This document shows positions 1 to 12,190 of a DNA stretch of 64,000 nt, piece after piece. Positions within the stretch are counted from its first letter, which is position 1, and each line of letters opens with the position of its first letter. The stretch comes from Endomychus coccineus (taxonomy: Eukaryota; Arthropoda; Insecta; Coleoptera; Endomychidae). Location: NCBI GenBank assembly GCA_958510875.1, contig OY294067.1, positions 151,168,962 to 151,232,961 of the forward strand, in the 5' to 3' direction. The position numbers and the translations under genes are program-made. The notes beneath the pieces were generated by a model. It worked only from the letters and a program-made list of their open reading frames with translations. It was not told the DNA's origin and did not search any database.

Positions 1-191
1 AAGCTATGCCAAGAATAATAAATGGAAGTGACAGTCAAAGTCTTAAACATGTCAGTTCGAACCTAATTTTTAATAATGGATCGACATCTCCGGTACGTAC
101 CTGGTAGAACTTTTTTCTATACGCACTTCAAGATGCATTTTGGTGTGAGAATTTGTTTTTGTCGTTTTGAAATTCAAGGATGTTGTTTTAG

Positions 192-2499
192 GATATCAAC
201 AACAAATATAAAAAAAAACCTACGGCTAGAGAAAGACCAACGTTATGTCCAATTTGTTACCAAGATGTAGTTACTCATTTTCCGAGGCATCTCTTCAGGC
301 ATCATAAAGATCATAAAGATGTCAAATTAATACAAAGTCTTGAAGCTGGAAATTCAGAACGCCTAGCCTTAATGTCTGCTCTTCGAAAACAAGGGTATTT
401 TCATTTAACTACCGAAAAAAATGTTATGAATCCAGTAAGATCTTCCAAGGACCCAAATATTGAATATTTTGTTTGCACTTTCTGTCTAGGTCACTATAGT
501 AAAAAATCTTTGTATAAGCACGTAAAGATGTGTAAAAATAAGCCCATTGATCTGAAGAATGCTGGCAGAAGCTGCTTATCTTTATCTCAAACGTACATGG
601 CATCAGCCAGGTCGAAAAATCAAGAGTATCTCAAAACTTCTAGAATAAAGAAAGAGGTTTTTAATATAATGAGAGCAGATGCTATTAGTGAGATAGCAAA
701 GAATGACCCGTTAATTTGTCTGTATGGTGAGAGTCTTTTGGCAAAGCATAAAAGGCAACAAATTGCCAACGTTATATCCAACAAAGTGAGAGAAATGGCT
801 AGAATGCTCATGGCAGTTAAGTCGATGGATGATAAAATAACTTCTTTCTTTGACTTGCTTAGACCTGAGATGTTTGGGACACTTTTATCAGCTGCCAAGA
901 TCATAAGTGGCTATGATGACATGAATAAAAGCTTTAAGGCTCCTTCCTTAGCATTACACATGGGAACAAATTCAAAATTGATTTGTAATGTTGCATTTTA
1001 AATTGTGTTGGAAAATTAAAATATTCATAATATAACATGGGCCGATAGAGTTCAAAAGAAAAGTGAAATCAAAGATCTACGAAAGTTAATAGAAGGGCAT
1101 TGGTGCAACGAGATATCAAGTCTAGCTTTGAAAACACTGAAAGAAAGACAGTGGGAGGAACCAGTTAGATTACCATTAACTAGTGATATTCTTTTATTTC
1201 AAACATACATTAATGACCTTGCCAGCAAAGCTTACGAACAACTGAAGAATGAGAGAGAAGTTAAGAAGAACTATAAAATTCCAACTGAATGTGTACTTGC
1301 TCATACCGTTATGTTCAACAGAAAACGGGTAGGTGATGTACAATATTTAAAGATAGAAACTTACGAAATAGAAAACCAAATAATCGATCAAGAAGCTTTC
1401 GCCGAGTCACTTACTACAATTGAAAAAATATTGAGCAAAAAATTCAAAAGAGTCGTAACAGGCGGAAAGGGATCAAAACCGGTACCAATACTATTTTCTC
1501 CTAGAGCTCAAAAACATATAACCTATTTGCTAAATATTAGGAGAACTACTGATGTGGTGCCGAACACGAACCCATACTTATTCGCTAATCCTAATTCAGA
1601 AAATAGATGGATGACAGGAACAAAAGTTATCAGATGTCTGGCTGACAATTGTGGCGCCAAAGAACCAAAATTATTGAGATCGACTAAATTCAGGAAGCAC
1701 ATAGCGACCATCCTTCAATTAATGACAATGGAATCAGATGAGATGGAGCGAATTTCAAAGTTCATGGGCCATACAAAAAAGACACATTCTGAATTTTACA
1801 GGCACGTTTTTATCATATTAGTTACCCACCTGAAACTTCTGATTACTTAAAAAAACTAAATTACGAAAAGTAATTATTTTAGTCTAAAGGGGGAGCTTTG
1901 CTTTTTTATTGTATATCTTGTGAGTTATTTGAATTATTTATTTATTTTTAGATTACCACAGGACATATACCAAACGGCAAAGGTAGCAAAAGTGCTTCTT
2001 CTATTAGAGAAGGGTAGGGGAAACGAATTTCGGGGCAAGAGCTTAGGTAAAATTGAACTTGACAATGATGTTCATTATAGTTCTGAATCAGAAGAAGACC
2101 TGCTTGAAAATATCATGGATGAAAAACTAAATCTGAAGAGATTGAATTAAAAAGTGAAATTGACTATGAAAGGGTCGAACGAAACGGAAATGTTGAGAGA
2201 TGAAGGCAATTGCGCGAAAGAGGACCAGAAGAAAGAAAATAGATCAGAACATGATGAAACATCCGCGAATAAAAAGGATGAGGATGATAAGATAACCGAT
2301 AAGGAGGATCATAAATCCGATGAAGACGCAGAACATGTACGAAAGAAAAAGAGCTTGTTCGTGAATATTTTGCCGTACATGTGAAAAATAAAGTAGCACC
2401 TAGCAAATATGAATGCGATGAATTCTTAAAAAGATATGGAGGATTGGTACAAGGCAAACATTGGATAAAAATAAAAACATTTGTTTATAATTGTTTTAG
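192..2499 (+). pseudogene. Crypton-like zinc-finger tyrosine recombinase, decayed
   Basis: A frame opens after a splice acceptor (AG at 190-191) and runs to 1801, interrupted only by TAA at 999-1001 and 1017-1019. The N-terminus has a C2H2 finger (CPIC near 246-257, with histidines 12-17 residues on) and a second finger-like VCTFC...HVKMC near 459-530. The C-terminal third looks like a tyrosine-recombinase core: RKHIAT near 1690 corresponds to the H-x-x-R region, then FMGHTKKTHSEFYR near 1764-1802 supplies the GH motif and the nucleophile-like Tyr. The frame then crosses a GC-AG intron (1802-1951) to LPQDIYQTAKVAK. A stop at 2148-2150 and frameshifts near 2150 and 2344 precede a last block ending in WIKIKTFVYNCF at a GTGAGT donor. 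Family assignment rests on motif pattern alone. It could instead be a domesticated relative, but the stops make this copy dead. Confidence 0.6.
1802..1951 (+). other. GC-AG intron in the recombinase relic
   Basis: Exon 1 ends ...TTTTACAG and the intron begins GCACGT. It ends ...TTTTTAG before ATTACCACAG. Only this junction preserves the FYR-LPQD reading frame, because the Arg codon is split AG/A. A downstream GT would shift the frame. The donor is therefore GC, or a GT mutated to GC after the gene died. Confidence 0.5.
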
Positions 2500-2548
2500 G
2501 TGAGTTTCATCATTAAGTATTTTATATTCAAACATAGCTGATATCCTT

Positions 2549-2867
2549 TTTTTCTACGAGCGTGCGGAAAAGTATACTTTTTCACAAGCAATTTTACTTT
2601 TTTTGCACACCTCTACTTTTCCGCCTGCCGTGTGGAAAAGTACCTCACCGCACGCTAAATAATTACGCTAGAATATATTTATATTTGCATATCAACAAAA
2701 TTTAACACCAACTAACTACAATTTATATTCTCTGTTGGCATCGGCTATGCAAAATGCATCTGATTTTACATTTAATATTGACATTGTCAATAACCAGTGT
2801 AACTAATAAACGTGTTCGTTAGTGTCTAATTAAATATTTTTTTATTTTCCGCATGCTCGTAGAAAAA
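2549..2867. repeat. MITE-like element with 23-bp inverted ends
   Basis: The 23 bases at 2549-2571 (containing CTACGAGCGTGCGG) match the reverse complement of 2845-2867 at 22 of 23 positions. A second hairpin lies inside near 2610-2643, formed by TACTTTTCC and GGAAAAGTA. There is no coding capacity and I see no clear target duplication. Confidence 0.5.
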
Positions 2868-2909
2868 ATACACATGCGTAAAGTATCTTTTTTCCACTCT
2901 ACCGCATGG

Positions 2910-3250
2910 CAAAATTAGTTACCTGTGATTATCGTGAAAGAGCAGAGTATTGTGTTAAAGTGAATCAACGAAATTAAATATAGAAGTAAATTGAACATTG
3001 CCAACATTATTAAACACACTTTTGGATATTAATTAAACGTAAGTTTGTTTATAATTCCTACATCATAGTATTATCTGTAAAGCAAAAGGAAGATTGTTGA
3101 TTATAACAGTATAAACAAATATTAGTTGTAAAAGTGATTTTTAGGTTATATCATAGATCTTGTGAAACATGAAATTTATTTACCCGAGATAAGAGAAGAG
3201 TCATAGAAATTAAATATTGTGATGACGATAATCACAGGTAACTAATTTTG
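2910..3250. repeat. MITE-like element with perfect 26-bp inverted repeats
   Basis: Bases 2910-2935 and 3225-3250 are exact reverse complements over 26 bp (core ACCTGTGATTATCGT). They enclose about 290 bp of AT-rich sequence with no ORF. The spacing and perfect arms suggest a small non-autonomous DNA transposon. Flanks (GG and GT) do not show a target duplication, so the true ends may lie elsewhere. The element starts 43 bp after the preceding inverted-repeat unit. Confidence 0.55.
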
Positions 3251-4333
3251 GTTTCTTCTTCTTGAGAATCAGGAACTGTTGAAAGTTCTTAGTTTTATTC
3301 TTTTAGAGAAGATATAAGACTTTTCGATGCCTTATTGGAATTATATCGAAGAATGCCAATCGTTGGATACTTCTTATAAATTGGAGGCTATTACAACCTT
3401 TTACTTTGTTTGGAGACTTGGAACATTTCTTGACTTTTAATAATTATTTACTAACTTCGGTTACTTGGAACTTATCGAAGTTTGGAACACTTGAGTTCAC
3501 CGATGTTTATTTTGATAAAGTTAGGTTAGAAATTTGTTGAGTTGCTAGAGTTCTTGACCCTCCAGATATTATTTGCAAAGCGACTTGGCTTGTCATTCAG
3601 ATCCTTTTATAGGCCTCCAAAACCGACGCTACTTGATGTCATTTTCCACCTATTAGGTGCTTTCTTTTAATATCAAGAATGCCAAGTTAATTGTTGTGAA
3701 CTGACAGAAGTTTCTGATTGTTACCAGCCTGACACTAGGGATTCGTCTTGACCAATCAGAATTTAGTATTCTATAATTTTTGAATTATTGGAGATTTTCA
3801 ACTTATTTCAATTGATAGTGATTCCTTCTTTTTAAATTAATATTGCCTACATTTTTCCACAAACTTTGGTATAAGATAACCTATGATTAGGTTATTATTA
3901 TTATAATTTTTCCCATATTTATGATTTTCTTGACAGTTACTTATTCTCAAATCTAATACATACTATATTATATCAATAACATTCTTTTAACATTACATAA
4001 CTCAAATTTACTAATTCTAACTTATATCCATAACATTCTTCAATGTTTTGTGCTATCTCATGATAGTTTTGTAATCATTTCAATTATGATTTCTGCCTTC
4101 GTTACACAGTACGTTTCTTCATTTTCACTGAAGTTCTTGTTTAACACTTCTTATTCTATTACATTGTTGTTTATTATGTTTTACATTGTTAATTTTGATA
4201 TCCTAACTATTATTTAGCTTTTACTATTGTTTTTAATTCCATATAATATCTTTTTATTTATCTTTTCTGATTTTCAAAGTTCGGTAAGTTATTATTTTTA
4301 AATTTTTATTGTTTATGAAATGTAATCATAACA

Positions 4334-4334
<1 letters not shown>
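3251..4334. other. AT-rich non-coding stretch
   Basis: No ORF, RNA gene or repeat structure that I can support. Confidence 0.5.

Positions 4335-4372
<38 letters not shown>
4335..4372. repeat. (TA)n microsatellite
   Basis: About 18 TA dinucleotides. The apparent Ile-Tyr runs in overlapping frames are artefacts of this tract. Confidence 0.95.
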
Positions 4373-4374
<2 letters not shown>

Positions 4375-4399
4375 AAGCGACGACTTCTGGGTCATTTTT

Positions 4400-5411
4400 T
4401 ACCCTATACATTTTTTTACAGAAACATACATACATTTGGTTTTCCTTCACAATTAGCGCATATTTACCTTCCAAATTTTGCAATGTACAGTGATGTATTG
4501 ACGTGTTCCAGGACATTAATACAAAATTCAAGATAATAACTTAAAGCTCGTGTACATACTTATTTCAAATTGCTAGGATTTCACATATATTGTTTTCTGA
4601 ACATAAACCTCAATTATCTCAAATATGTATAGTACAATAAACTAGAATTCCAAAGAAGTATCTTTTTGGTAGTTGTTCCTCTAATGGCGACTTCCGGGAC
4701 AACTAAATATATGGGATCATGCTTTTACAAATCAAAGACCTATTTTGACTCAATATCTTTCGTTAAAATAGAGACCACACTTCTAAAAAAAATCAGTTTT
4801 TTAGAATAGAACATAGTGGACATAATAGTATTTTTTGCATTATATACATTGGAGGGGCGGATATGGAAATAAATATTTAAATATCCAAATTGTCATCATT
4901 TGTTGTTTGTCATTTTGTGCCCTACAAATTTTCTTACAAAAATGGGTATACATTTGGTTTTCCTTCACAATTAGCTCATATTCACCTTTATGTATACTTT
5001 TTTGTAAATTGTTCAACGTACAGTGTCGTATTGACGTGTTCCGGGACATTAATATGAAATTCAGAATGATAACTTAAAGCCCCTATACATACTTTTTTCA
5101 AATTGCTAGGATCTCGCATATATTGTCTTGTGAACATACACAGTAATTTCCTTGTATATGCATAGTACAATAAATTAGAATCAAAAAAAATATCTTTCTG
5201 GTGGTTATTTCTCTAATGGCGACTTTCGGGACAACTGAATATATGAGTTCATGCTTTTATAAATCAAATACCTATATTGACTCAATATCTTTCGATAAAA
5301 TAAAGACCCTTTCTCAAAAAAAATTCGTTTTTTACGTTGTAACATAGTGGACGTAATAGTATTTTTTGCATTATATACGTTGTGGGGGCGAACAAGAAAA
5401 TAAATATTTAA
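4400..5411. repeat. Two-copy tandem duplication, unit ~0.5 kb
   Basis: The segment 4400-4878 recurs, diverged, at 4919-5411. Shared landmarks include CATTTGGTTTTCCTTCACAA (4433 and 4951), GACGTGTTCC (4500 and 5033) and AACATAGTGGAC followed by ATTTTTTGCATTATATAC (4809 and 5342). The offset is 518 bp in the first part and 533 bp later, showing internal indels. There is no coding function. Confidence 0.85.
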
Positions 5412-5612
5412 GTAATTCAGTTGTTATTAATTGTTATTAATCAACAACAACAAAAACTTTCAGCATACAGCTGAATAAAAATTAATTTTTAGTATTAGAT
5501 AATCGGGCAAACTGTAAAAACACAAAAATTCTGCAATAGTTTACGGCTAATTTAATTTATTGAAGTTGTACAAACATTTTCAGACGTATCTAAATCAGCA
5601 TGCTCGAAAACA

Positions 5613-6286
5613 TTTTTCCTACTACCGCCCAAGAAGTACTAACTCACTCTCGCCGTACAGTGCTTAAATTTTGATTTTACGCACTATGGCATAAAAAAAA
5701 TTCTTTACGCAACACTGCGTGAAGTGACGTCAATAAGGGTAAAATACTACTAGTGTTTCATGATTCATGAATCAAAAAAAATTCTTTACACACAAGTTGC
5801 AAACAAATTTTTTTCAACTACCGTAAGATATATCTTTTGAAATAAGACATTTTTTGGAAATGATGCATCTTGTATAGACCGAGGGAGGCGGTCAAAATAT
5901 ATTACCACAGTTGCCATGGCGACCACCGGCCGCTATTGTCGAGGGCTAGGATGACATCGAAATTTGCCAAAAACACACGTTACGCAGATAGAAAATACAA
6001 AACAATACTGCTTTTCCGAAATTGGTTTGAGGTGGGAATTGGAAGTTAAAAGTTTGTAGAGTCTGATTCGATACAAATTTTCTAGCCAGTACTATTCTCT
6101 AGACTAGGAGAATTCGACGAAAATAGGTATATTTTTGCATGTCCAGACCCATAATTTTTTCAGCCTTATTGACGTTACTCTACGCACTAGTGCGTGAGGA
6201 ATATATTTTACGAACTAGTGCGTAAAATTTAACTTTAAACACTGCACGGCGAGCGTTATTCCTTTACGGGCGTTAGTAGGAAAAAA
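5613..6286. repeat. Foldback or MITE element with ~130-bp inverted arms
   Basis: The left arm (5613 to about 5740) reads TTTTTCCTACTACCGCCC, then CTCGCCGTACAGTG, then TTTTACGCACTA, then GTGACGTCAATAAGG. The right arm (about 6155-6286) carries the same blocks in inverted order: CCTTATTGACGT, GCACTAGTGCGT, CACTGCACGGCGAG, GGGCGTTAGTAGGAAAAA. The interior of about 400 bp has no ORF. Long imperfect arms without a gene fit a foldback or MITE family. Confidence 0.75.
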
Positions 6287-8018
6287 GAAAGTTTTGGACA
6301 GGACCTGTCAAAATATCCCCGCTTTCGTCGAAATCTCCTACATTGGAGAATACGACTGGCCGGAGAATATGTAGCGAATCAGAATCTAAGTACTTTTAAC
6401 TTTCAATTGCCAGATCAGAGTTAGATCTCAGTATGCGCCCACTCAACGGAAAACACTCAGAACAATAGAAACAACTACTCCGAGGACACATGTCCATACC
6501 ACTTCCGGCAAATGAAAGTATGAAAATGTATGTTTTCACTATCACCAACCATATTGAAATATGCTTTACCCTGTAAAGATATTCGTAATCTAAACTAACC
6601 ATCTGAAGAGCCCCAACATGTCGAAACCTGTAGTGAACTGACTTCGGATCCCTATGATTCCAGCCACGTTATAATATTCCAGGGGTTATAATATTATTGT
6701 AGCACGTTGGTGATCTTTACAAGTAATACATTTGTTTTTAAGTCCTTCAAACATATCAAATTCAGAATAATTTCTCGTTTCCATCAAAATTGTCTCATAC
6801 TTTGATAAACTATTGCAGAAATGTTTTCTTTCGTTGAAACCCCCATTTATTCTGAATTCTGTCTGTGGTAAAGCCCTGTTTAGCAGCGATCTAGGTGATA
6901 AATTCTTATTCACTGATAATAATATAAGCTTTCAAATAAATTTATTGTTCTCAAACCTAAAACGAGTTACATTAAATAGCGATTTCAAACGAATTTTATT
7001 ATACAGTTCTTTCTCAAATGTTAATTAAGTACCACGTAATTATTTCATCAAGCAAAACATAAGAGAGAAAGTTTTTTGGGGGAAGTGTTACGTTGGCTAA
7101 GGTACTGCCTATAATATAAGGGGTCGCAAATTGGGAATGTTTATGAAGCAAGGATCCCAGTGATAAATTTCCAATTTTAGCAAAAGATTCTGGTGAAACC
7201 CCCAAGGATATGTGATGAATCCTAACTATTGGATTAAGAAAAGATGTAGGTGGTACGTAACATTTATTGAAAAATAAAGATAGAAAATATTTCTTTTTTA
7301 TAACATACATGACAATGTGTAGAGATGTTAGGAATAGTAAAAACTATTGGGACAAACAAAATGTCCTCTGGCCATTTAAATTATGCATTTGCATTATTTT
7401 GAACGGAATGCCGTATATATTTTTATGACTCTGAAAAATATTGAGGGCATTCTATTATTTAAAAAAGCAAGTTTGTTCTCTGTATCTCAAAAACGAGATA
7501 TTCAATTGTTTTTCTGAGAGTTGCATTAATCCAACAGAGAATTGAATGAAAATTTTTCCATGTCACATTTTTTCCAGCATGGAAAATGAAAAAGTGAGGT
7601 GGGAATTGCTGGTAGAACAGTAACGGAAAACAAACATATATATATTTACTAAAAAAATTGAAAAAATGTTTAATAAGGATGTGACACTATACAAAATTCT
7701 TCAAACAATTCTCTTGATTTTACTAAAATGCTCAACGCGTAGTGTCATACGGCTATTTGGATCAAACTTTTGCAATATATTGACCCTTTATTTCGCCACG
7801 CCTTGTAACGAATGCTTTTTCATCTACCATTGTAAACTGTTTCATGCCAAAATCGGAATGATCAAAGTAAATGAAATTAATCAAATCAGAATACTGTGAA
7901 AAGTATTAACATGCACGTACTTAAGCTGTAATCTGTACCTGCCCCGAATGTTCAATTTAGGGTAGGAAAGGTTTCCACTCAATGTTCTCATCACTTTGAG
8001 TGTCTCTGTCTGTCTGCT
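6287..8018. other. Non-coding region with unrecognised small ORFs
   Basis: Two minus-strand ORFs (98 aa at 7014-7310 and 75 aa at 6686-6913) lie in different frames. They show no domain I recognise. No splice-linked gene model emerges, so they are not called as genes. Confidence 0.4.
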
Positions 8019-8019
8019 G

Positions 8020-8058
<39 letters not shown>

Positions 8059-8074
8059 CTTTCTCTCTCTCTCC
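8019..8074. repeat. (TC)n microsatellite with TTTC interruptions
   Basis: A pyrimidine tract made of CT repeats broken by regularly spaced TTTC units. Confidence 0.95.
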
Positions 8075-8860
8075 TTTCATAAAATGTTTATTGCTTACGA
8101 GTAAATATGTACACTAATATTATAAGTTTTACGGTTATGAAAATAATAACAGAATTCTAAAAACAAGATACCTATATCTCTAAGTTCAATTCGGAGAACG
8201 GATATTGGATTCGGAATCCCTACATCTGTTATTGCTTGTAAGCCCATTTTTTTTTACTCGGCTGACTATTGATTCATTCTACGACCGCATGGTATAACTA
8301 TGGAATCAGTAACTCTCGATCTGCGTACGATGTGGTTCGGGTACAAATGGATTTTTCGGACACGCGTCTAACGATTACGAAATTAATTGCGATGATAACT
8401 CCGCGAATTCTTATACCTGGAAATTGGGTTTAGCTGGACAAGGTGCTTCGCAAGAGTCGGTTACACTGTAATGAAGCATTCTCCATTACTTATAAATCAA
8501 TTAGAATAATCAGTAGATTCGAATTACATAGGCAAAGTTAAGAGATCACATCTATGCATGAAAACTGGTGAACAGAATTCGCAAGCCGGTCACCTGTACA
8601 CGTTACGTCACACGCCGCGATCTGTATGAAAGCCAGCCCATTCCATAGATAAGAGGACTTACTTGCCAGACAAGCATCAAGATTGACCTGCAGTAATTTA
8701 TTTTCCGAAACAACCCAAAGCCGTTGCCGTTGTGCAAATCCGAGAGATAGAAAGTGAGTATTAATTGCCGTATAAAATCCATTCAAACTATTGAATTAAC
8801 ATTCCAATATATAAGTCCGATTCCAAATTCGAACTTTGTTAATAAACTCAATAGTCTACA

Positions 8861-9480
8861 AATCAATCCTGGTAGCTTGGACGTTTGCGATTTAGCTCCT
8901 GCGAATTGTTTTCTAGAGGTTAAGTTAGGATATTTCCCGAGACCGATCTGTAGAATTGTGAATAAATTCACAGCAGCAACAGCCTGGAAAATCAATCCTG
9001 GTAGCTTGGACGTTTGCGATTCAGCTCCTGCGAATTGTTCTCTGGAGGCTAAGTTAAGATATTTCCCGAAACCGATTTGTAGAATTGTCAATAAATTCAC
9101 AGCAGGAACAGCCTGAATAATCAATCCTGGTAGCTTGGACGTTTGCGATTCAGCTCCTGCGAATTGTTTTCTAGAGGCTAAGTTGGGATATTGCCCGAGA
9201 TCGATTTGTAGAATTGTAAAAAAAGGAGGAAATAGGAAAAAGTAGGAATAGCCAGAAACCAATCCTGGTAGCTTAAACGTTTGCGATTCAGCTCCTGCGA
9301 ATTGTTTTCTAGGGGCTAAGTTGAGATATTTCTCGAGACTGATTTGTAGAATTGTGAATAAATTCACAGCCGGAACAGCCTGAAGTATCAATCCTGGTAG
9401 CTTGGACGTTTGCGATTCAGCTCCTGCGAAATGATTTCAGGGGCTACGTTGTGATACTTCCCGAGACCGACGTGAATAAT
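8861..9480. repeat. Minisatellite, ~129-bp unit, about 5 copies
   Basis: CAATCCTGGTAGCTTGGACG recurs near 8864, 8993, 9122, 9259 (variant) and 9388, giving steps of about 129, 129, 137 and 129 bp. Each unit also carries CAGCTCCTGCGAATTG and TTTGTAGAATTGT. Because 129 is 43 codons, the array stays open in one frame on each strand: 120 aa on plus (8754-9116) and 202 aa on minus (8783-9391). Nothing suggests those proteins are real. Confidence 0.9.
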
Positions 9481-10039
9481 TACTAATTCAGTTATTTCCG
9501 AAGATCACTGACAAATCAACCTGGCCCGAAATGTCTCGCTCCGTAAGAAATTACGTCTGAAATACAGGCCAGAATAAACATACGATCCACGCTCCGTCGA
9601 AGTTAAAGGTGTACTAAATATTTAGATTGTCGCGTTTTATATCTAGACCTAGGGACAAAAACTTGTCTATCATCTCACGCAGATGTGGGAGATTTTTGGT
9701 GCTAATCGACGACAAGAAAATATCTAATTAACGAGTTATTTTATGCACGGAAAACAAACGCATGAAACGGCCTGTTCTGAGAATTGCAACATTTTGTAAA
9801 TATAATATACATGGTTAGTGTAAATATACCAAATGTAAATAGGGATAATCAATAAACATAGTTGAACAAGCAAACATCTGTTTTATTTGACAATCCACAC
9901 GAAAGAGAAATAGCAATTTTAAAACCTATATAAAAAGGAAACCTGTTCCCTCAAGAAATCCGAGCATGTCAGTTACTGTCATTAGAGGACAGTAAGTGAC
10001 AACCTCCCCCACTTGTAATTAACCATTCAAGCGGAAGGA
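9481..10039. other. Spacer between two minisatellites
   Basis: No gene seen. A CTATATAAAAAGG sequence near 9928 resembles a TATA box, but no supported transcript follows it. Confidence 0.35.
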
Positions 10040-10450
10040 GGTTACAACACTGCCTTGGACTACGAGGTTTATGCCTTGTTTACGCTATCGGTGATGAACA
10101 ATTTAATAATAAGCCTGACAAGGTAATTCACAAGAGTTGGATACACCTACTTCCGAATACGAGGATTAAGACTTGTGGAAGTTATCGGGAACGGACAATT
10201 ATTAATAAGCTTGACAAGGTGAATCCCAGGGGTCGGTTACACCTACTTCCGACTACGAGGATTAAGACTTGTGGAAGCTATCGGGAACGGACAATTATTA
10301 ATAAGCCTGACAAGGTAATTTCCAGGGGTAGGTTACACCTACTTCCGACTACGAGAATTAAACCTTGTAGGTACTAACGGGGACGCACAATTGAACTAGA
10401 CCAGGTGATTGGCAAGAGTCGGCTACAGTTACAACCAGCTACTAGTTTAA
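10040..10450. repeat. Minisatellite, ~96-bp unit, about 4 copies
   Basis: GACTACGAGG and variants recur near 10057, 10155, 10251 and 10347 (steps of about 96-98 bp). Each is followed by GACTTGTGGAAG or a variant, then a CTGACAAGGT block. A related block (GGACAAGGTGCTTCGCAAGAG) lies at 8438, so this unit family also occurs upstream of the 129-bp array. Confidence 0.85.
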
Positions 10451-11983
10451 TTCCATGTCTATGTTACTCTTCCTGAAATGTTGACGTAGGTTTGAATAGA
10501 AATCTGACTTATGCAAAGAAACGAAATTCGATTAATCTTACGGAATTAAATCGGGAGTTATACTCATTTCAGCAAACTTTAATAATATCGGCACGACAGA
10601 GTGTAACCAGTTATGATTCCTTAGTATACCTCTACGGCTCTGTTTCTGTACTCAACTAGCAGAAAAGTGAGGTTTGAAGCGAAATTCGACGTCTTTTATA
10701 CTCCTCGCGGTAAATGACGTAAGGTGGCAACTGGCAGACATATTCGGTTCACAAATTTTTCTACATAGTCGTGCACAAAGTTTGATCACTTAACTTTGAC
10801 TATTGAATTCCAAATATACTGAATATATAGGATACTTTGTAAGTAATGAAAAATGCAAGCGTGTATACAAATGGAGGATTACAAGGAGAATGAAAGGAAA
10901 TGAAGTGAACCCACTTTTCTCACTACTGTGTGCTTTTTTGCTGGCAATGCGACGATGAATGTAGACCATATTGACGGGACTCTGCATACTCTCAGTGATT
11001 TCTGGCTGCTTCAATGAACATTTCATTCAAAATAATAATCATTTATCAGACAGACTCTTTTTCACAATGTCAAAGCTTGTTAGTTAATATTGTTAGAGTT
11101 CCATGACAACGGTGCTTTCCCTTGCTTTTCTGCTCGTGATTTGCTCTGATATCAGAATGAGCTTTCTTGTAGAAAGAATAAAATAATGCAAAAATGCGTA
11201 AGCAGAACTCTATCACGTGATAACATGTGAAATAATATTGTCTTATTGGTTTATCAAACAAATTGCAATGGCCGTGGTAAGGCTCGTTTAGTTAACGTTG
11301 TTATTACATAAGTGATGAATCACTGGACGATCTTGTTTCAGCGGTTCTTGATTCATCAATGTAATTTAATGTAAGCCCACCGACCCCGAAAGATTTGGAG
11401 CTGGTAGAAAACCACGAATTCCGAAGCCACCATCACTTCCACAGGCGGAATTAAGACGTTCTACTACAGAACGTAGACAACCCTATGCATTCTTCATGCC
11501 AATATTAGAGCTCACTTGATAATGGCTCACTTCCATCTTTATATATGGAATGAGTAAAAGAGGACAGGAAGTTAAATCTGAGTCCGCAGTCTTGGCGGCA
11601 TACACACATTTGAGTATTGAGTGAAATGATTGTTTCGAAAGTATGTCCGAAGAAATGAGTAATGAGATCAAACCAGGTTCTGTTGTTAAACAAAGCGAAG
11701 GGGGATAATTCTTCACTAAAGAACCTGATCATCTCATTAAGGAGTAAATATAGAATAACCAATGGTTTCTGCTATCTTCCGATGTGAGGAGATACAAGTG
11801 AAGGTGAAAGGTGAAGAAAGTATACTTATTCTTTATTTAATTACAGGTATTCAAATATTATGTATTATCGTGTTTCCATATAATAAGGGAAAAGTTTTTA
11901 AATGAAAGAAATACAAAACAAAATATGGGCAGTCACCGAGCACTGCTGACAGAAGTGACAACTGACATTATGAAGTAACCAAT
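10451..11983. other. Non-coding region
   Basis: Several minus-strand ORFs of 63-85 codons (10790-11762) lack recognisable domains, codon bias or splice context. No gene called. Confidence 0.4.
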
Positions 11984-12190
11984 TCATTTCGGGAATTTCA
12001 TACTAATTCGTATGATTTCACCAATATCATCTCTTTGTACAAGACACAATTTTCCGACAGTGCCATTGGACAATCCATTCCCAACATCTATGTTATTAGT
12101 TATCTTGGATAGTAGACTTCCGCGGACAGCTAATCTTGAAAAATCTTGTCTTCCGGATGGATTCCGCGTCACAATAGCTCGACTTGATGC
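11984..12190 (-). pseudogene. Pif1/Helitron-type helicase fragment
   Basis: The minus-strand frame contains NNIDVGNGLSNGTVGKL. This matches the C-terminal helicase region of Pif1-like and Helitron helicases, where an NIDV-x-x-GL-x-NG-x-x-G signature follows the superfamily 1B motifs. About 60 residues are recognisable (LRLAV-like block to GEIIRISMKF). No Walker A, Rep or HUH domain and no Helitron terminus was found, so this is an isolated relic. It could derive from a Helitron or from a host PIF1 copy. Confidence 0.5.

Noticed and set aside
6686..7310. Minus-strand ORFs of 75 and 98 codons as one gene
   Set aside because: They are in different frames with stops between, no credible splice sites join them, and no family was recognised.
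8783..9391. 202-aa minus-strand ORF as a real repeat protein
   Set aside because: It arises from a minisatellite whose unit is a multiple of three. There is no start context, signal or domain. Kept only as a finding.
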